Source of the DNA: Dreissena polymorpha
Lineage: Eukaryota > Mollusca > Bivalvia > Myida > Dreissenidae
NCBI RefSeq assembly: GCF_020536995.1
Contig: NC_068359.1
Location: 125,458,314 to 125,522,313 of the forward strand
DNA: 64,000 nt
Direction: 5' to 3'
Made by a program: the position numbers and the translations under genes. The notes under the pieces are model-generated. The model was not told where the DNA came from. It saw nothing but the letters and a program-made list of their open reading frames with translations, and ran no database searches. Positions 51,101 through 61,261 of the stretch are shown one piece after another. Position 1 is the first letter of the stretch; every line of letters begins with the position of its first letter.

Positions 51101-54100
51101 TTTCAAGATACAAAGGGCCATAACTCCGATATTAACAAATGGTGTACAATGCCATTTGGCGTGCATCATCATGTGATCCATATATATATATACTCATACC
51201 AAGTTTCAATGAAATCCGCCAAAGCACATCCAAGATATGGCTCCGGACGTACGGAAAGACGGACGGACAACGCCAAAACAATATCCCTCCTGCTATGGCG
51301 GGGGATAATAATATAAAAGCGTAATGGACGCCCAACTGTTATCACCCAGCAGCATCGGTTTTAAACTGAAAGATTTAAATGACTGAATATACAGTTCTTT
51401 TGTACGATTATGTAAGCTGGTTTTTAATAAGCTGTAAAGCCTGTCAGAACTTGTAGTCGGAAATTCCAAGTTAAACAACATGGGCATAACTTTAGGAAAG
51501 GTTAATGTTGTCCAATAACGCATGCAAAATCACAACTTCAAATCCTAAGAACAACGTTGAATTGTGTAAGTAAACAAGCTTAAGAGAACGCAGCGTGTGT
51601 CTACGTTCACACGTATATACACAAACTGAGTGACGCTCATTGTGAATCTAGTATACCTCCTCTACTTTGTTACGAGGCGTGTATCAAAACAAACTCGTTT
51701 TATTATCCCCACGTTTTTCGGAGAAAAAGTGGGGATACTGTATTGATGTGCGTCTGTCCGTCCGTCCTGGCCACCTGCTCCTCATACAATATTTGCACTA
51801 GAACCTTGAAACTTACAAACATGGTAGCTATGAGCATATGTGCGACGGTGACAGTGACGGAATTTTGATCTGACCCCTGGGTCAAAAGTTATGGGGTATG
51901 GGGCGGGGCCGGGTCAGATATTTTCACTTATTTTTATGCCCCCAATACGGTGCATTGGCCATAACTTTTGCAATATTGATGATAGCAACTTGATATTTGG
52001 CATGCATGTGTATCTCATGGAGCTGCACATTTTGAGTGGTTAAAGGTTAAGGTCTTTCTTCAAGGTCAAAGGTCAAAAAACAAATCCAAGGGAAGTAATA
52101 ATCTTTAAAGGGAGGTAAGTAAATAACCTGCCAAACGATATAAAATTTTTAAATAAATCAAAGTGGCGCATAGAGTTACACAGTAGTGGCGCAGAGATGT
52201 TTTTAGTATTCAATTGTTTGTGTTAACTCATCTGTGAAATGGTTTAGCTCAATCTAATGTTTATACAAGGGATTATAAAATATTGGCGCAAAGGGACACC
52301 TGTATATGAGAGAAGAGATAGAATGCAGACAAGCATAAAAAGCACGAGAAACTCATGGAATATAGCCTCAAGAATCTATAAAAGGGCTGAAACTTTCAAT
52401 TTGTGCAATTACAATTTTAGACTCATTACTGAAAATCTGTCAAAATGTTCAAGTGGGAAAAATGTGAGAAACAATTTAAAGCAAGATGGACTTTGAACAT
52501 ACACATCAAAGACAGACATGAAATTCAACATATTCATTGTTGTGTACAAGATTGCGATAGAAAATTTCTGAGACGCTACTATTTAGTCAACCATTTAACC
52601 TCAAAACATAACTTTTCCAAAACAGAAGCAAGAAGATTGGCTATAAGAGAGCATGTTCAGTCATCTCATAAGTCATTCCAATTAGGATGACATGTACATA
52701 ATTGACTACAGTGAAGTTGATTCATTATTAGATTTGTTAGGAGAGCAGGATGAAGAGGAGAAATTAGGGTATAGATTGTCACTCATTTTTTAGGTTATTT
52801 TACATTAACTTCTTCATTTCTACATTGAATTACTTCAAATTTATACTGAACATCTCTTATGATAATACGGTCAATCTCAACTATGCATGGTCCCATTACC
52901 AACCCTGGTCCGCCCCTGTTTCAAACATGCGGCGTGGGGATACGCGTTGGCCTCTGCCGCGCCATTTCTAGTTGAGTTTAGGAATGGTTAGCTAATTGAT
53001 ATTTCTGTAAAACTGTGTCGAAAATAAGCAACTGGTTTCAGACCTGCCGTATGTCAAAAAAATGTTTTACTTGGAACAATAATGGTACCAAAAATGTACC
53101 TCATGAAAAACAAGAGCTGTCACCATTGGATGACATATGCCCCCGAAAAACGCTTTTTCGAAACAAAAACGCATATTTCGAAACCTAAACGCGGACCCTA
53201 AGTTCAAGGTCAAGGTCAAAGGTGTCAAAATGTGTGTGCGTATGGAAAGGCATTGTCCATAAACACATGCATACCAAATATGAAGGTGACATCTGAATCG
53301 ACATAGAAGTTATGAGCATTTTTCGAAACCTAAACGCAAAGTGTGACAGACAGACAGACAGACAGACGGACAGACAGACAGACGGTCGGACATGCGATCA
53401 CTATATGCCCACCTTCGGGGGCATAAAAACGATTGCAAAATGTGCCCGATACATCCACATCAGGTTGAACCTCATTGTTTTCACAAATGCACTTGATTTG
53501 ACAAAATTTGGTCGCCTCTAAGACATGTAAGAGAACTTATTTGAACTGTGTCTCGCCAAAATATGACTAGCTGTTTGCGACACAAATATAACGTATAAAG
53601 TTCCGTTTTATACATTGATTTCATGATAAAAATGCCAACACCAACTTTGCCCCCCTTCCCCCTAAAGTTCATGTTAAAGGTTTAAAGGACAGACCCCAAA
53701 GAAACATTTTTCTTTGAAGAATTTTAATTTTCTAACAATATGCGGCTTGTCATATGAAGAGAAACTCCACGCAATAGGCTATTATGTCGTTGAATGAAAC
53801 GGTTGGCTGAAGGTCATAAAAATTGTATGGCGTAGGTTAAGATTTTCAATTAACCTAGTCTTCCCAATTTAAAAGTCCGCGCATGGTCTTTGTCTTTGCC
53901 CTTTGCAAGTCCACCCGTGGTCTCGGTTTGAACATCGTCTTTCCTCTTCACCAGTCCACCATAGGTCTCGGTTTGAATATCGTCTTTCCCCTTCGCCAAT
54001 CCAACCGAGGTCTCGGTTTGAACATCGTCTTTCCCCTTCACCAGTCCACCCGAAGTCTCGGTTTGAACATAATCTTTCCCCTTCGCAAGTCCACGCGAAG

Positions 54101-57100
54101 TCTCGGTTTGAACATAGTCTTTCCCCTTCGCCAGTCCACTTGAAGTCTCAGTTTGAACATAGTATTTCACCTTCGCCAGTCCACGCCAGGTTTTGTTTAA
54201 TCCTAGTATTTTCCCTTCGCCAGTCTACACGAGGTCTTTGTTTAAACCTAGTCTTTCCCTTTAACCAGTTCATTTGAGGTCTCGGAATAAGTGTTTTGTA
54301 TCCGGATATGAGTAGGCATTTTTATAGCTGTGTTTAATAATGATATTTTCGGCGAACGGCCATATTTCTATTAAGTAAAACACAATGACCCAAACCATAT
54401 CTTAAATCCAAGTATGTGTACAAGTGTAAATATAATTTCACATTTTGTTCTTACGTTATTGAACTGTACCTGTTCTTTCTCATTCAGGCATGCACCGTGA
54501 CACAAGACGCAACATAGTGCCATCATTAGCAAGGTCATGCTATAAGGAATGCAAATATAAGGTGACATTGCAATACCTTCATCCATATCACAATTAGGTC
54601 TCGAGTTTTGGGGCTGACTCCGAGGTATATTTTTATACCATTAATACTAGCTAGAGCGTTGTCACAGACGTGACGTATATCCCCGCATGCTGCATTGACA
54701 AAGAATATTTTTCATGCTGTCTTCACAATAGACGCTAATTTATGGCGATTTTTATGAATTATTATGCCATTATCATTTATGGCCATTTTGACATTTGAAC
54801 TCTTAAATCCTTTCGCATGACACGCCGTCCAATGACTGTGAACAAAATTAATGTACAGAGTCATTTTAAAATCTTACAATGAATGACATAGTTATGGCCC
54901 GGACAAGATCAGTTATGGCCAGTTTTGACCTTTGAACTCAAAGTGTGACATTGACCTTGGATATGTCGACGTAATTCTTTAGCATGACACACCGTCCAAT
55001 GATTGTGAACAAATGCACCGAGTTATTTTAAAATCTCACAATGAATGACATAGTTATGGCCCGGACAAGATCATTTATGGCCATTTTTTACCTTTGAACT
55101 CTAAGTGTGACCTTGACGTTGCAGATATCGACATAATTCTTTCGCATGACACACCGCCAAATGATGGTGAACAAATGTGCCAAATGATTTTGAAATCTCA
55201 CAATGAATGACATAGTTATGGCCCGGACAAGTTCATTTATGGCCATTTTTGACCTTTGAACTCAAAGTGTGACCTTGACCTTGGAGATATCGACGCAATT
55301 CTTTCGCATGACACACCGTCCAATGATGTTGAACAAATGTGCCAATTGATTTTAAATCTCACAATGGACGACATATTCATGGCCCGGACAAGCTAATTTA
55401 TGTCAATTTTTTTACCTTTGAACTCAAAGTGTGACTTTGACCTTGGAGATATCGACGTCCTTGTTTCGAATGACACACCGTCCAATGATGATGAACAAAT
55501 ATGCCAAATGATTTTAAAGTCTCAGAATAAATGATAAAGTTATGGCCCGGACAAGCTCATTTATTGGAATGTTGACCTTTGAACTCCAATTGTGACCTTG
55601 ACCTTGGAGATATCGACGTACTTATTTCGCATGACATATCGTCTCATGATGGTGAACAAATGTACCAAGTTATTTTAAAATCTAACGATAAATGTCAGTA
55701 GTTATGGTCCGGAAAAACTTTCGGTTTAAAACGCACTAAGGACCTCGTGACCTTGTTTTGGACCCGGCATGACCCATATTCAAACTTGACCTAGACATCA
55801 TGTAGACACAACTTCTGACAAGTTTGGTGAAGATCGCATGAAATTTTCGGGACAGACAGACCGACAAACTGACCGACAAACAAAGTGACTCCTATATAAT
55901 ATAGGTAACAATTGTTTTTAGTTCGCTTCAAAGAATCGAAACAAATTAGTGCTGAGACGCGTCAAAATACCTAGAGTGCCTTAATTCATGGACTGTTTGA
56001 CAGTGTCGCAGGGAAAATACGCACACAAATGAATACGGAAATGCTATCGTTTAGCTTGTATTACATAGCAAAAATACTCATTTTTGGAGCAAAATATATA
56101 TAGGTGTATGGTACTAGTAGTTGCTTATGATAAGCAGGATAGTCCCCTTACCAAAAGCTTTTTGCTAACTAAGCATGAAGTTGTCAGGTAAGCTGAAACA
56201 ACTATATACTTAAGATTGAAGCAAATTTCTTGTGAAATAAAGATTCACCTGTGCTTTCCCAATTACAAGACGTTCATGCCATTTTCTAAGCTCTATCCCT
56301 TCCTCTGTTGCAGATGGGCTGAGACCAGTAATTAACTCGAGTAAAACTGAAAATAAAAATGAGTTCAAACATTTCAATTATACGTATGTATAATATTTAT
56401 TAATAATTGATAAAAAAATATGTTTACAACCACCTTTAATGATAAACAGTAAATTCATATTTCTAAAACCAACACTGCGAGATAATAAAACAAAAACAAT
56501 ACTAACCTACTCCAAAGTTGTGATAGTCGTGTTGCTTTTTAAGCAGACTATGTTGAACAATCGGACAATACCCTAGGGTCCCCACAGGCATGACAGTCAT
56601 CAACAAGGTTTCATCGCCTTCTTTTAACTCTCTGGCGAGCCCAAAATCAATTAACCTCGCATTGAAATTGGCATCCAGAACGATGTTCTTGGATTTAATA
56701 TCCATATGTAAGATTGTACCTCTGCAAACATAGTTGAGGTAGAAACATTAGCAAACTGTTTGTATGTAAACTTAAGTATGTTTGAGTAACTTATATTATC
56801 GTATATAAAGGAGAACCAAACTTTTGAAATATAGGATTAGTAACATCAAGATATGTGTTTGTCTGAAACACTATGTCCCCTTCTGCGCCGCTTTGAAGCT
56901 ATATATTTGACCTTTGACCTTGAAGGATGACCTTGACCTTTCACCACTAAAAATGTGCAGCTCCATGAGATACACATGCATGCCAAAAATGAAGTTGCTA
57001 TCTTCAATATTGCTAAAGTTATGGCAAAATGTTAAAGTTGGAGCAAACAAACACCAACCAACAGACAAGGCATAAACTATAGTGGTGGGGGACATAAAAA

Positions 57101-60100
57101 TCCAGAATTATTATCACAAGAGAACTTCTTGTTAGTATACTCTAGTCTTCTTTATAAGATTAGTTATCAATGCCCTATAGGAATCCAACTTTAAAAAGAA
57201 AAACATTTCAGCAGTTGAGCCATCATTTGTTTAATGTCCTATTTTTAATAATGAGATCCACCAACCTGTATTTATTTCCAGTGTGCATAAAGTCTATTGC
57301 ACATGCAATCTGGTACATGATTTTAAACCTTGTTTTCCAAACCATTTTAAAACCAACACGTCGTTTCAAACTGTAAGTGTCTTCTTTTACCGCTTCAAAC
57401 AAGTTGCCATTCTTGAAGTATGGTGAAACAAAGTAGTATTTCCTGAAATAAATACAAATAAGAAACATAGCCGCGCTACAAAACCAGGTTTTGAACAGTT
57501 TAGTTATTCATTTAATTTCATTTATAGTGCAATTCCACTCTAGGAATACAAGTAGTGTATCTAAACAAACAACGGCTGTTCAATATTTCCTTTCAAACTT
57601 GAGTTATTCACAAGAACACTGGTTTTTTCCATTATAAGTCGGAGTGACCTCGACCTTGATCCAAATGGAATCCCAAGCTATGTCTGTATATAGGTAACCT
57701 ACATACAAAATTTCAGAACGATACCCTCATTGACTTATTTAGCAATAACCCTTTTTTTCTTTTAAAATAACACTCATAACACAATTGGTCCAAATTAAAT
57801 ACCATGCTAGATATACGTGTAAAAAATGTACCTACACACAAACTTTCAGCCAAATTTCTCTATCCAAACTTATTTAGCATTGTCCTTAAGACTTCAGACC
57901 CAAAATGGACTCACATGCTAGGTATGCATGTCATCTACTTGCATACGAAATATAATATTCATACATCGATCTCCACAAATGTTATTGAGCGAAAACTGTT
58001 TTTTTAGAAACAGTGACTCTGGCCTTGACCCAACTATCAAGCAAGTTCTTCATACAAGCTTGCTTGATGCATATCATGATTGGTCAATGCAATTACTTAA
58101 AGTGACCGAAACATCTCTATGGCGCCGCACCTAAGTCTAATAACAATGAATTTTATTTTTCTTGAAAACCTGGTTTAAAATGAGCACTTATTTATTCGAT
58201 GTCACTATTTTATTTAATGTCTAATTAAATCTTCTTGACATGTTACATAAGACACGCTATTAAAATACTGACTCTCGATATTAGAGATTGAATGCTGGGA
58301 ATGGGGTATATCAAATTATTAATCCATTTATTTTATGTCGTCTTTCTTACCATAACATAAGTGATAACACTTAATATATGGTATATAACTATTTTCACTT
58401 TGATGCACGATATTAACATTAACAACATATATGTTTTTTGTGCGAAAGACGAGTGTGATACACTTGGTGAGAAACTATTTTAAAACACTATTTGTTTTGT
58501 ACATAATACAATAAAGAAATATGCTTTATATTATGCTCGTTCTTTACCTTGGACCGCTTTCCTCTGAACAGCAAAACTTCTCAATAAAACATATTATGAC
58601 CTTCATAATCGACAATCATTTAGAATAAAGTGACCTGGTTCATAATAACGACACATATAACAAACAAACGCTACACTTTTGTGAAGTGCTTTTTTCCAAA
58701 ACATTTTAAAGTGCGCAGTCTTGTAAACTTACTCATGTTCGTGTTCATCGTAATATGCTAGCAATGGCACAATTCCAAAATGCATCAACCGAGCAGCAAT
58801 CTTTTCCTGAAAGGCAACATGAACAAAGCGTGAATACAGGAAAAACAAAAATAACCTATACCGGTACAAGGTGTTAATTGAACATATTGAGTATCGTCTT
58901 TGTTATTCTGAAATCTCATTATAGCCTTTAAAAACACAACGTTTAATCATTCGTAATTAAGATGTCCTGTTCAGACAAACAAAAGTATACAATTCCATTC
59001 GAAACAAGATATTGATCGCAGCCTTATTTGAAAAAAAACCCATCAGATCCATTACTATTATCTATAGTTGGGACAAGCAAAACGCTCGTTTATTTCTTTC
59101 AAATGTAAGTGTGATTGTTTTATATTAACGTTTTATTTAAATGCACTACATGCTGTGTTACTGAATTTACCATTTAGAGGGCCGAATACTAAATTGATGT
59201 ACAATCCAGTTATTTAAATAGTGACAAGAGAAATCACAGGCAAATTAAGAATCAATTTTGACCATGGATCTAAAGTTGAGGCCTAGACATTTTACAAAGG
59301 GATACTACTGTAAAAAGTCACGCATTATCGCATTACATTGAAAATAATATACTTCATTCCCAAGCAAAAGTATCCTGTTCGTAATCAAAAGACAATCATG
59401 CTATATGAGACAAACAATAACTTCCAATTTGTACAGGTATACTAAAACGTTATGTTGCAACGAGTGTCATTGATTCGATATATAAGATATACCAGGGAAA
59501 CAGAAAATTTAATGAAATGTATTACTTTGAACATAAACACATGTTGTTAAGTATGACCCGGATGCATTTCAAATGTCAAAGAGTATGCCCTCTACAAGTA
59601 TCTTCAACTTTAAGCAACAATTTATTCACTGCGTGTGACACCATTCCTTGTTTTCCAGTAACTTTAAAATCCTCAAAATAATAATGATCCAGACCTTGAA
59701 TTGTTACTTCTTTGACCGGGGATCTTGGGGCTTTACGCGAAGTGTTGTATTGTAATAGGGGTTAATAATCTAAAATATAATGAATTCAACAGAAACGACA
59801 ATCCTTTGATTTTAAGTGATAGCATGACATGAACTTAGTAAGTAGCACATTGTCGAAGCAAGGTTTAAAAAACATCGGAACCTTAATCTAAATCTATCCA
59901 ATCCTTTCACATCAGATAGAAATCGGGACACTACAATCCACACATGGACGTTAAACTACTATATGTTGTCCTACCCGAATAAAATTGACAGTATAGAAGG
60001 ACAGATAAAGGGATCATCTGTATATTTTTTGCAAGATTCGGTCAGTATTTAAATAAACAATGCATAACGTAATTCGTGGGTGTCATTCAGATGTGATAGT

Positions 60101-61261
60101 GTTGAGCGTACAGAAGAATTAAAGATTAATAGTGCAGCACAAAAATGTGGCAGATGGCAAAATAAATTAAAACCAAGAACCAATTGTCAACAAGTCTGTT
60201 CTTAAAGGCCAGGCCATACTCCTGTTTGAGTCAGAACAAAAATGATTATTTGCTATCATTTAATTGAATATGTTGGGAATATTTTATACTTAATTTAACA
60301 GAGGCAATTCATTTTAAGATAAGGTTTCAGTATATCAAAATGCATTCCTGTGTAAAAAAATATACTTGTAAGCATTGTAAATTTAATAAAAATGAAAATG
60401 ATAACAATTATAATAATAATGTTCCCAAATAAAAGTGATACGATGCAGTAGTGTAAGTCTCATTTTAAACATTCTAAATGCATAGGGACCTGTTTTATGT
60501 TTTGTTGTAAATTCTGGACTATGGGTGTGGTTCTGCAAACGGTTTAAATCCCCAATTATGCACACTGACCATTTGTAGGTGTTCAAAAGACAGCTTTGCT
60601 AATTTATATGTTCAGTTTTGTGTTGTATGTACTGTAATTGAAGTTGAACTTACCTGAAATCATGTTTCTCGATTTTCATTATTTATATAAACGAGATATG
60701 AATGATAACCATCTCTAAGAAATAAGTCGTTGACGAGTTGTTGATCGCAAACGACTTTCTAACTTTTTGTGACCATGACCTTTACCTGTGACGTAGTGAC
60801 CCCAATTTCAATAGGAGTCATCTTCTGTCCAAGGCTAATGCACATGTAAAGGATCAAGGCCATCGGACAATTGGTTGACGAGTTATTGATCGGAAACGAT
60901 TTTCACTCTTATTGTGACAGGGCCTTGACCTTTGACCTAGTTACCCAATTTGAATAAAGGTTATCTACCGCTCAAAGCCAATGCACATGTGAAGTATCAA
61001 GCCAATTGGTCAATTCGTTGACGGGTTCTTGATCGGAACGTTCTGGTCTACCGACAGTTCGACAGACCGACAGACAGACCGACCGACCAACATCCAGCAA
61101 AACAATATACCCCCTCTTCTTTGAAGGGGGCATAATAATGATATCAAAACTACATACATTTGTAATAGATGCTAATTTTAGTGACTGATTGCCATGCTGC
61201 TGATCTAAGTTGATTTCTTTCAGAACCACTCTCACGTTGAATCCTGGAACTGCTTCTCTGG
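45061..61261 (-). CDS. Pelle/IRAK-like kinase + RING-like + caspase-like fusion protein, 5'-partial (14 exons)
   Basis: Exons in transcript order: 61261-61158, 58806-58733, 57442-57266, 56721-56507, 56346-56249, 54539-54504, 50878-50750, 49357-49270, 48344-48207, 48059-47936, 47025-46304, 45978-45701, 45548-45417, 45171-45061. All use GT/AG and every phase matches, giving 807 visible residues plus a TAG stop. Residues ~1-277 are a protein kinase of Pelle/IRAK/RLK style, with VVLKEI, LHMDIKSKN, LIDFGLAREL, GTLGY and FGVVLLELITG. Residues ~280-352 hold CxxC pairs at 296/299, 327/330 and 341/344, like a variant RING. Residues ~354-600 resemble a C14 caspase-like domain, with LFVYSGH (His437) and AFLDCCYS (Cys479). 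The rest is unrecognised. The glycine-rich loop and the start codon lie further 5'. It is probably a signalling or cell-death protein; this is inferred from domains only. Confidence 0.85.
45417..45548 (-). CDS. C-terminal region exon 2 (helical)
   Basis: 44 codons, rich in Lys and Glu with heptad-like hydrophobics (DLLKYADRLIKTEK, FLDMLSYLQKEK). It is probably helical. Phase 0 at both ends, with donor GTAAAT. Confidence 0.75.
45701..45978 (-). CDS. C-terminal region exon 1 (unrecognised)
   Basis: Joins the caspase-like exon as EVMKSVNVLHPDKD. It encodes about 92 residues of mixed composition, including ATLTIEINTGPRAKH and WNSKRLLRCTLRPLQNM. No family is recognised. The acceptor is TTTTTCAG and it ends in phase 0. 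Confidence 0.75.
46304..47025 (-). CDS. Caspase-like (C14) catalytic exon
   Basis: A 722-nt exon. TLLFVYSGHKDD supplies a catalytic-type histidine (His437). KVIAFLDCCYSEK supplies the nucleophile-type cysteine (Cys479, aligned with DxCxS of metacaspase-like C14 enzymes). Further on, FLKYIRQALTGLANG and a cysteine-rich 'CTYKNGKCECSK' insert come before FITLEDLSKYL, a typical small-subunit helix. The donor is GTGAGT. Confidence 0.85.
47936..48059 (-). CDS. Caspase-like domain, first strand
   Basis: Encodes DKWGAILVAGYDEKDGPVWW and IDAFKDVITSKVVPAMC. 'GAILVAG' fits the first beta strand of a caspase fold. The donor GTGATT in phase 2 joins exactly to the large caspase-like exon. Confidence 0.75.
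48207..48344 (-). CDS. Second half of RING-like domain
   Basis: Encodes ELNVHLADSTNLCKQPIRTC, then FSCMRNSYINPVQCYTCGKTV. The cysteines at 320, 327/330 and 341/344, with His312 and the earlier CDIC, give a RING-like ligand order, although the usual C-x-H pair is not obvious. The donor GTATGA follows EPFI, and the next exon joins as FIND. Confidence 0.75.
48540..49165 (+). repeat. Dispersed repeat family H, copy 1 (intron)
   Basis: Contains CCCAAGCTAGGTATGCATG and ACCTTGACCT motifs in loosely tandem units. Copy 2 is at 57,630-58,130. Confidence 0.5.
49270..49357 (-). CDS. Linker and first half of RING-like domain
   Basis: Encodes RICKNESVTKWDTADNG, then RCDICLVNNAIK with the first CxxC pair (296/299). 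The acceptor is TCCTTTAG and the donor GTATGT in phase 1. Confidence 0.75.
50750..50878 (-). CDS. Kinase exon: C-lobe end
   Basis: Encodes 43 codons including EILEKAVDTAVKCIKS and SSDEIVKDL, matching the final helices of RLK-type kinases ('ALKC...RP.M.EVV..L'). The acceptor is TTTATGTAG and the donor GTTTGT, both phase 0. Confidence 0.8.
51020..51316 (+). mobile_element. Short element family E, copy 2 (intron)
   Basis: A single uninterrupted ~300-bp copy from TTTCCCCCGCTAATATGC to CTATGGCGGGGGATAATAAT, with a GGACGTACGGAAAGACGGAC microsatellite near its right end. Confidence 0.8.
51700..52975 (+). repeat. Dispersed repeat family I, split by later insertions (intron)
   Basis: The left part, TTATCCCCACGTTTTTCGG to ~51,930, and the right part, CGGCGTGGGGATACGCGTTG to CCATTTCTAGTT (~52,915-52,975), are the two ends of one bivalve repeat. 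The middle holds a reversed GACCTTGACC-type fragment (51,940-52,090) and a zinc-finger ORF segment. Confidence 0.6.
52256..52690 (+). CDS. C2H2 zinc-finger ORF, repeat-borne and degenerate
   Basis: The frame at 52445-52690 encodes MFKWEKCEKQFKARWTLNIH, then CCVQDCDRKFLRRYYLVNHL followed by TSKH. The second finger is a complete C-x4-C-x12-H-x4-H. The first has Trp (TGG) where the first Cys should be, one base away from TGT or TGC. An upstream frame at 52257-52496 overlaps it in another phase. It lies sense to no host gene, inside family I, and probably came with a transposable element. Confidence 0.45.
53107..53428 (+). repeat. Family L element, single-unit copy (intron)
   Basis: AACAAGAGCTGTCACCATTG to CTTCGGGGGCATAAAA, with (ACAG)n and GGTCAAGGTCAAAGG. 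It is the undamaged template for understanding the expanded copy at 28,528. Confidence 0.8.
53885..54285. repeat. 48-bp minisatellite, open in several frames (intron)
   Basis: About eight units around CCAGTCCACCCGAAGTCTCG and GTTTGAACATAGTCTTTCC. On the minus strand it reads as a 16-residue repeat (VQTETSGGLAKGKDD), in the same orientation as the host kinase gene. Confidence 0.85.
54504..54539 (-). CDS. Small candidate kinase exon (12 codons)
   Basis: The acceptor CCTTATAG is followed by HDLANDGTMLRL, then a weak donor GTGTCA in phase 0. Without this exon, the flanking phase-0 exons still join in frame. Without use of its donor, the frame reads VSRCMPE and stops. It may be alternative or may not be used. 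Confidence 0.45.
54650..55915 (+). repeat. Dispersed repeat family G, copy 2, with six ~162-bp tandem units (intron)
   Basis: The outer parts match copy 1 (GTCACAGACGTGACG; CATGACCCATATTCAAACTT). The inner block repeats GCATGACACACCGTCCAATG and GTTATGGCCCGGACAAG at about 54,815, 54,982, 55,144, 55,306, 55,468 and 55,629. Confidence 0.85.
56249..56346 (-). CDS. Kinase exon: alpha-F
   Basis: Completes FGVVLLELITG, the alpha-F signature of Pelle/IRAK/RLK kinases, then SPSATEEGIELRKWHERL. The acceptor is ATTTTCAG and the donor is CAG|GTGAAT in phase 0. It is too short for an ORF scan and was found by phase matching. Confidence 0.85.
56507..56721 (-). CDS. Kinase exon: catalytic loop, DFG and activation segment
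   Basis: LHMDIKSKNIVLD is the catalytic loop, with Asp125 and Asn130 kept and Arg of HRD replaced by Met124. LIDFGLAREL carries the metal-binding Asp143. GTLGYCPIV stands where Pelle/RLK kinases have GTxGYxAPE, so the APE glutamate is absent. The exon ends HDYHNFGV, the start of alpha-F. Confidence 0.9.
56850..57110 (+). repeat. GACCTTGACC-type dispersed repeat (intron)
   Basis: TGACCTTTGACCTTGAAGGA, GAGATACACATGCATGCCA. Same family as the left end of the 40.1-kb repeat. Confidence 0.7.
57266..57442 (-). CDS. Kinase exon: hinge and alpha-E
   Basis: Encodes KYYFVSPYFKNGNLFEAV (end of the N-lobe and hinge) through 'IMYQIACAIDFMHTGNK', which matches the alpha-E helix before the catalytic loop. 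It is 58 full codons, phase 2 at both ends. Confidence 0.85.
57630..58130 (+). repeat. Dispersed repeat family H, copy 2 (intron)
   Basis: Two or three degenerate units with ATGCTAGGTATGCATGTCA and CTACACACAAACTTTCAG. Confidence 0.5.
58733..58806 (-). CDS. Kinase exon: alpha-C helix
   Basis: Encodes EKIAARLMHFGIVPLLAYYD. Glu35 is the likely salt-bridge partner of Lys14, and 'L.HFGIVPLL' matches the Pelle/RLK 'L.H.NIV.L' stretch. The donor is GTAAGT in phase 2. Confidence 0.8.
60740..61140 (+). repeat. Dispersed repeat with ~135-bp units and GACA microsatellite (intron)
   Basis: Units around GACGAGTTATTGATCGGAAA and GCACATGTGAAGTATCAAG, then GACAGACCGACAGACAGACC, ending CTTTGAAGGGGGCATAATAA 18 bp from a kinase exon. 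Confidence 0.75.
61158..61261 (-). CDS. Kinase exon: ATP-anchoring lysine strand
   Basis: The acceptor TTTTTAAG leads into REAVPGFNVRVVLKEI, with Lys14 at the usual VAIK position, and the donor is AAT|GTATGT. The exon begins with two bases of a split codon, so at least one 5' exon (glycine loop and start) is missing. Confidence 0.75.

Noticed and set aside
60383-60586. 67-codon minus-strand frame
   Set aside because: Lies in a dispersed repeat similar to 16,385-16,590; no coding support.
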